A stretch of DNA of 64,000 nucleotides, taken from assembly GCA_947624655.1 (NCBI GenBank), contig CANQLH010000007.1:1-64000 (forward strand), written 5' to 3'. Each line of letters starts with the position of its first letter. Position 1 is the stretch's first letter. Made by a program: the position numbers and the translations under genes. The notes under the pieces are model-generated. The model made no database searches. It was not told the DNA's origin and saw nothing but the letters and a program-made list of their open reading frames with translations. Below are positions 62,069-64,000 of this stretch, one piece after another. The DNA is from an uncultured Clostridia bacterium (GTDB taxonomy: Bacteria > Bacillota > Clostridia > TANB77 > CAG-508).

Positions 62069-62230
62069 ATGACTAAGTACGTGATAGGCTATGACACACC
62101 ACAGGGCTTTGTGGTATTAAAGGAAGTAGAGAACATCAATGTAGCACTTGCCTTGCGCCATCGCTACGAGGCTAAGCGCACAGAACAGATAGTGATACGC
62201 AAGCGCAGACAATAGAACAAGCAAGAGTAA
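62069..62230 (+). CDS. Small basic protein
   Basis: 53 residues with TAG=Gln at 62213, or 48 if that TAG ended it: MTKYVIGYDTPQGFVVLKEVEN then a basic helix ALRHRYEAKRTEQIVIRKRRQ. The SD is GGAGGGAGAGGG. No family. Confidence 0.62.
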
Positions 62231-62242
62231 AAGCTTGCGTCG

Positions 62243-62272
62243 TAGGGCATCGTAGAGCTGAGCGATGCCCTA
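62243..62272 (+). terminator. Hairpin after the small basic protein
   Basis: TAGGGCATCG (62243-62252) and CGATGCCCTA (62263-62272) form a 10-bp stem with a 10-base loop, followed by GTTGTGTG, a weak U-run. Confidence 0.55.
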
Positions 62273-62354
62273 GTTGTGTGCTATTAGGTAGTGTGCAATT
62301 TAATTAGCATGATTGGTCAAAGTGACGAAAATAAAAAAGTTTCCCGAAAGGGCT

Positions 62355-62382
62355 TGACTTTCATTTCTAATGTGGTATAATA
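62355..62382 (+). promoter_or_regulatory. Sigma-A promoter for the 62412 gene
   Basis: TTGACT (62355-62360), a 16-base spacer and TATAAT (62377-62382). Confidence 0.8.
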
Positions 62383-62411
62383 GTATCATCAAGAGCAAAG
62401 GAGATACAACA

Positions 62412-62555
62412 ATGAAGGCTATCAAGGGTATCGTGACTGCGGCGTGTGTGCTGTTCATCGCTTGGCTTGCACTGTCATGGCTTGACGTAGTGATGACTAA
62501 CAACAATCCAGATGCAATGTGTTCTGCATGGAACTTCTTTAAAATCTTCTTTTGA
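62412..62555 (+). CDS. Single-pass membrane microprotein
   Basis: 47 residues: MKAIKGIVTAACVLFIAWLALSWLDVVMTNN, a signal-like transmembrane segment, then a short tail ending FFKIFF. It follows its own promoter and an AAAGGAG site. Such small proteins may act at the host membrane, for example in superinfection exclusion; not shown by the sequence. Confidence 0.68.
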   Translation: MKAIKGIVTAACVLFIAWLALSWLDVVMTNNNPDAMCSAWNFFKIFF

Positions 62556-62565
62556 GGTGATGACA

Positions 62566-62769
62566 ATGAGAATAATGAAGATACCTGATGGTAGTAACTA
62601 CCATCGTAAGGATGAGTTCAGAATAGGTCCTAACATCTACAAAGTGGTTGCGCGGATGGGGCGGTATGTAGTGTACACAATGCTCTTTCATCAGATGCAC
62701 TACAACATGGCCCAAAGATGTTGGGAACCTGATGAGAAATGGGGCAAGAAAGCGCGACCGACCGGATGA
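62566..62769 (+). CDS. Small hypothetical protein
   Basis: 67 residues: MRIMKIPDGSNYHRKDEFRIGPNIYKVVARMGRYVV then a Met/His-rich end. It starts 10 bases after the preceding stop behind GAGGTGA. The last codons (KARPTG) lie in a GC-rich hairpin with imperfect arms (about 62754-62785) followed by TTTCTTTTT, which can act as the terminator. Confidence 0.6.
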   Translation: MRIMKIPDGSNYHRKDEFRIGPNIYKVVARMGRYVVYTMLFHQMHYNMAQRCWEPDEKWGKKARPTG

Positions 62770-62800
62770 GCGGGCGGCCGCATTTCTTTTTAAAAAGCAC

Positions 62801-62829
62801 TTGACAAGTCACAGTAAAAGTGGTATAAT
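62801..62829 (+). promoter_or_regulatory. Sigma-A promoter for the 62864 gene
   Basis: TTGACA (62801-62806), 17-base spacer, TATAAT (62824-62829). Consensus match. Confidence 0.88.
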
Positions 62830-62863
62830 AAATTCAGAAAGCAAGAAAAAGGAGTTTGAAACC

Positions 62864-63142
62864 ATGAAAGTTCTTTGCGTTATTTTGCTTGTCCTCTTGT
62901 TGCTCATCCTTACCAGTCCTGTCCGCTTCTACGCTTTGACAACTCAAGTGGTGGAGATTGACAGAGATGCGGACATCGTGACAGTCGAGGACGCCAACGG
63001 AAACCTGTGGGAGTTTGAAGGTGTGGAAGATTGGGAAGTTGGTGATTGCGCTTCCATGATAATGAGTGACAATGGAACTGACACCATCTTTGATGACGAG
63101 ATACTTGACATTCGTTACAGTAACTGGACATTAACACACTGA
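62864..63142 (+). CDS. Membrane-anchored small beta-domain protein
   Basis: 92 residues. The N-terminal hydrophobic segment MKVLCVILLVLLLLILTSPVRFY is a signal anchor; the remainder TTQVVEIDRDADIVTVEDANGNLWEFEGVEDWEVGDCASMIMSDNGT is a compact acidic beta domain. Similar small proteins occur on mobile elements and chromosomes of Clostridia, with no known function. Confidence 0.72.
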   Translation: MKVLCVILLVLLLLILTSPVRFYALTTQVVEIDRDADIVTVEDANGNLWEFEGVEDWEVGDCASMIMSDNGTDTIFDDEILDIRYSNWTLTH

Positions 63143-63168
63143 GCGGGGAGATATCCCGCTCTTTATTT
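63141..63168 (+). terminator. Intrinsic terminator
   Basis: GAGCGGG (63141-63147) and CCCGCTC (63155-63161) with a 7-base loop, then TTTATTT. It overlaps the stop of the upstream gene and ends within the next promoter's -35. Confidence 0.78.
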
Positions 63169-63195
63169 GCCAAAAATAAAAAAATAATGTATAAT
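63167..63195 (+). promoter_or_regulatory. Promoter for the Cys-rich microprotein
   Basis: TTGCCA (63167-63172), 17-base spacer, TATAAT (63190-63195). Confidence 0.75.
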
Positions 63196-63230
63196 GTAAT
63201 TACAAAATAAATAAAAAGGAGAACATTCTA

Positions 63231-63353
63231 ATGCCCTTAGAAGTATTGAAAGCATTGCTAACGCTCATTCGCTTCTGTTTAGAGTAGGACAGTTGCAAGA
63301 ACTGCCCGATGCGCGAAATGTGCGGAAAAATGCCTTGCGAGATTGACCTTTGA
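63231..63353 (+). CDS. Cys-rich microprotein with TAG=Gln
   Basis: 40 residues: MPLEVLKALLTLIRFCLE, TAG (63285-63287) read as Gln, then DSCKNCPMREMCGKMPCEIDL. The Cys-x2-Cys and further Cys residues suggest a metal site. Read with the standard code it would lose the Cys part, so recoding decides its function. Confidence 0.68.
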
Positions 63354-63425
63354 ACCCAACGCAAGGACGGCCGACAAACGGTCGTAATTTCGATACACCT
63401 AGGTTAGTAGAATTTTGAAAACGAA

Positions 63426-63659
63426 ATGGAGAGTACAGGCTATTCGAGAAAATTAGATTCTACTGGTAGACTGGTCATTCCTACGAAGCTCCGGGAGTAG
63501 ATGGGTCTTGTGGTTGGGCAAGAATACTCCTTTTACACGCATGAAGATGAGAACGGGCGCAGATACATTTGTATTGAGTGCCCTGGTGTAAATGCTCAAG
63601 TTTTGGAGGAAGCTCGCAGACTTGTGGCCAAGTATGGGATGAAGCTACCAATAAATTAA
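63426..63659 (+). CDS. AbrB/SpoVT-like transcription regulator
   Basis: 77 residues. The N-terminal SRKLDSTGRLVIPTKLRE, TAG (63498-63500)=Gln, then MGLVVGQEYSFYTHED is the swapped-hairpin AbrB DNA-binding fold. The C-terminus is helical (NAQVLEEARRLVAKYGM). The start ATG has no strong SD. Dimeric AbrB-like regulators control transition-state or phage lysis/lysogeny genes. Confidence 0.85.
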
Positions 63660-63665
63660 ACAGGG

Positions 63666-63697
63666 CGCGCCGTTTGTGACTGGGACGGCGCGTTTTT
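63666..63697 (+). terminator. Intrinsic terminator after the AbrB-like gene
   Basis: CGCGCCGT (63666-63673) and ACGGCGCG (63685-63692) with an 11-base loop, then TTTTT. Confidence 0.88.
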
Positions 63698-63752
63698 GCG
63701 CTTTAATACAGTGAAGCGAAAAATCTATGCGCAAAACGTATCAATAAACCTA

Positions 63753-63781
63753 TTGACAGGCATCCCAAAATGTGCTATACT
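63753..63781 (+). promoter_or_regulatory. Sigma-A promoter for the last gene
   Basis: TTGACA (63753-63758), 17-base spacer, TATACT (63776-63781), followed by the shared ATAATCAC also seen at 61814-61821. Confidence 0.86.
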
Positions 63782-63841
63782 ATAATCACGATGAGGGAAG
63801 CGAAGGCAAGCCCCATTGAATAAAGAAAGGGAGTTATAACA

Positions 63842-64000
63842 ATGACCACTTACGAGGAAGTAATTGAACGAGCAAAAACCTGTGGAGATTGGGAAGAATT
63901 TGAAGATGTAGATGGAAATTCTGTAGTAGTTATTTATTATGATGCTTACTATCAAGAACAATACACCTTTTCCAAAGACAAAAAATTTCTACAAAAAGAT
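63842..64000 (+). CDS. Partial small hypothetical protein (runs off the window)
   Basis: The frame is open to the last base: MTTYEEVIERAKTCGDWEEFEDVDGNSVVVIYYDAYYQEQ and onward, behind an AAAGGGAG site and its own promoter. No family recognised. The 3' end is outside the window. Confidence 0.65.
   Translation, partial: MTTYEEVIERAKTCGDWEEFEDVDGNSVVVIYYDAYYQEQYTFSKDKKFLQKD

Overview
The window is a 64 kb piece of a large tailed-phage genome (long-tailed siphovirus type) that most likely infects a gut Firmicute. Shine-Dalgarno sites are strong (AAGGAGG), promoters are sigma-A-like, base composition is AT-rich, and the gene families (LLH-type holin, DUF4376-like protein, anaerobic ribonucleotide reductase) fit a Clostridia-type host. 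The central property is its genetic code: TAG is read as glutamine (as in translation table 15), and only TAA and TGA end genes. This can be read from the sequence itself. In-frame TAG sits where Gln is expected in conserved motifs: VYIG-Q-T of a GIY-YIG nuclease, VSSRD-Q-N of a serine recombinase, the fourth residue after PTKLR in an AbrB-like protein, and six places in a RuvC-like resolvase. Read with the standard code most genes here break into fragments; read with TAG=Gln they become single full-length proteins.

Layout. (1) 1-9006, plus strand: DNA polymerase III alpha (C-terminal part), guanylate kinase, a free-standing GIY-YIG nuclease, anaerobic ribonucleotide reductase nrdD split by a group I intron that carries its own GIY-YIG nuclease, nrdG, dUTPase, a RuvC-like resolvase and several small proteins: DNA replication and nucleotide supply. 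(2) 9032-14930, minus strand: a zinc metallopeptidase, low-complexity and jelly-roll-like proteins, holin, serine recombinase, and a GC-rich collagen-like tail fibre. (3) 15239-20560, plus strand: a complete diversity-generating retroelement (DGR). It has an Ig-like/C-type-lectin-like target protein with a 104-bp variable repeat, Avd, a 104-bp template repeat and a reverse transcriptase, followed by a DUF4376-like protein and a membrane protein. (4) 20611-58299, minus strand, read right to left: a DNA-packaging, head and tail region with a putative small terminase, TerL, portal, protease/scaffold, capsid, connector proteins, tail tube, a 2,915-codon tape measure, and baseplate and fibre proteins. 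(5) 58419-64000, plus strand: an early, host-interaction region with zinc-ribbon proteins, a PARG-type ADP-ribose glycohydrolase, a Pth2-type peptidyl-tRNA hydrolase, a DUF488 protein, an AbrB-like regulator and tiny genes that have their own promoters.

The packaging/virion region and the early region are driven from a divergent promoter pair at 58323-58386. Host recognition appears to be diversified in up to two ways. The DGR mutates the lectin-like protein: all 16 VR/TR differences fall on template adenines. A serine recombinase lies close to two divergent fibre genes whose intergenic region holds a 13-bp inverted repeat. The abundant virion proteins (major capsid, tail tube, head protein) contain no TAG codons, while the tape measure, baseplate proteins, resolvase and recombinase have many. 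No suppressor tRNA, endolysin, integrase or CRISPR array was recognised in this window. Three apparent frameshifts (recombinase, fibre, tape measure), two of them clearly at G-runs, may be sequencing errors and should be checked on reads.
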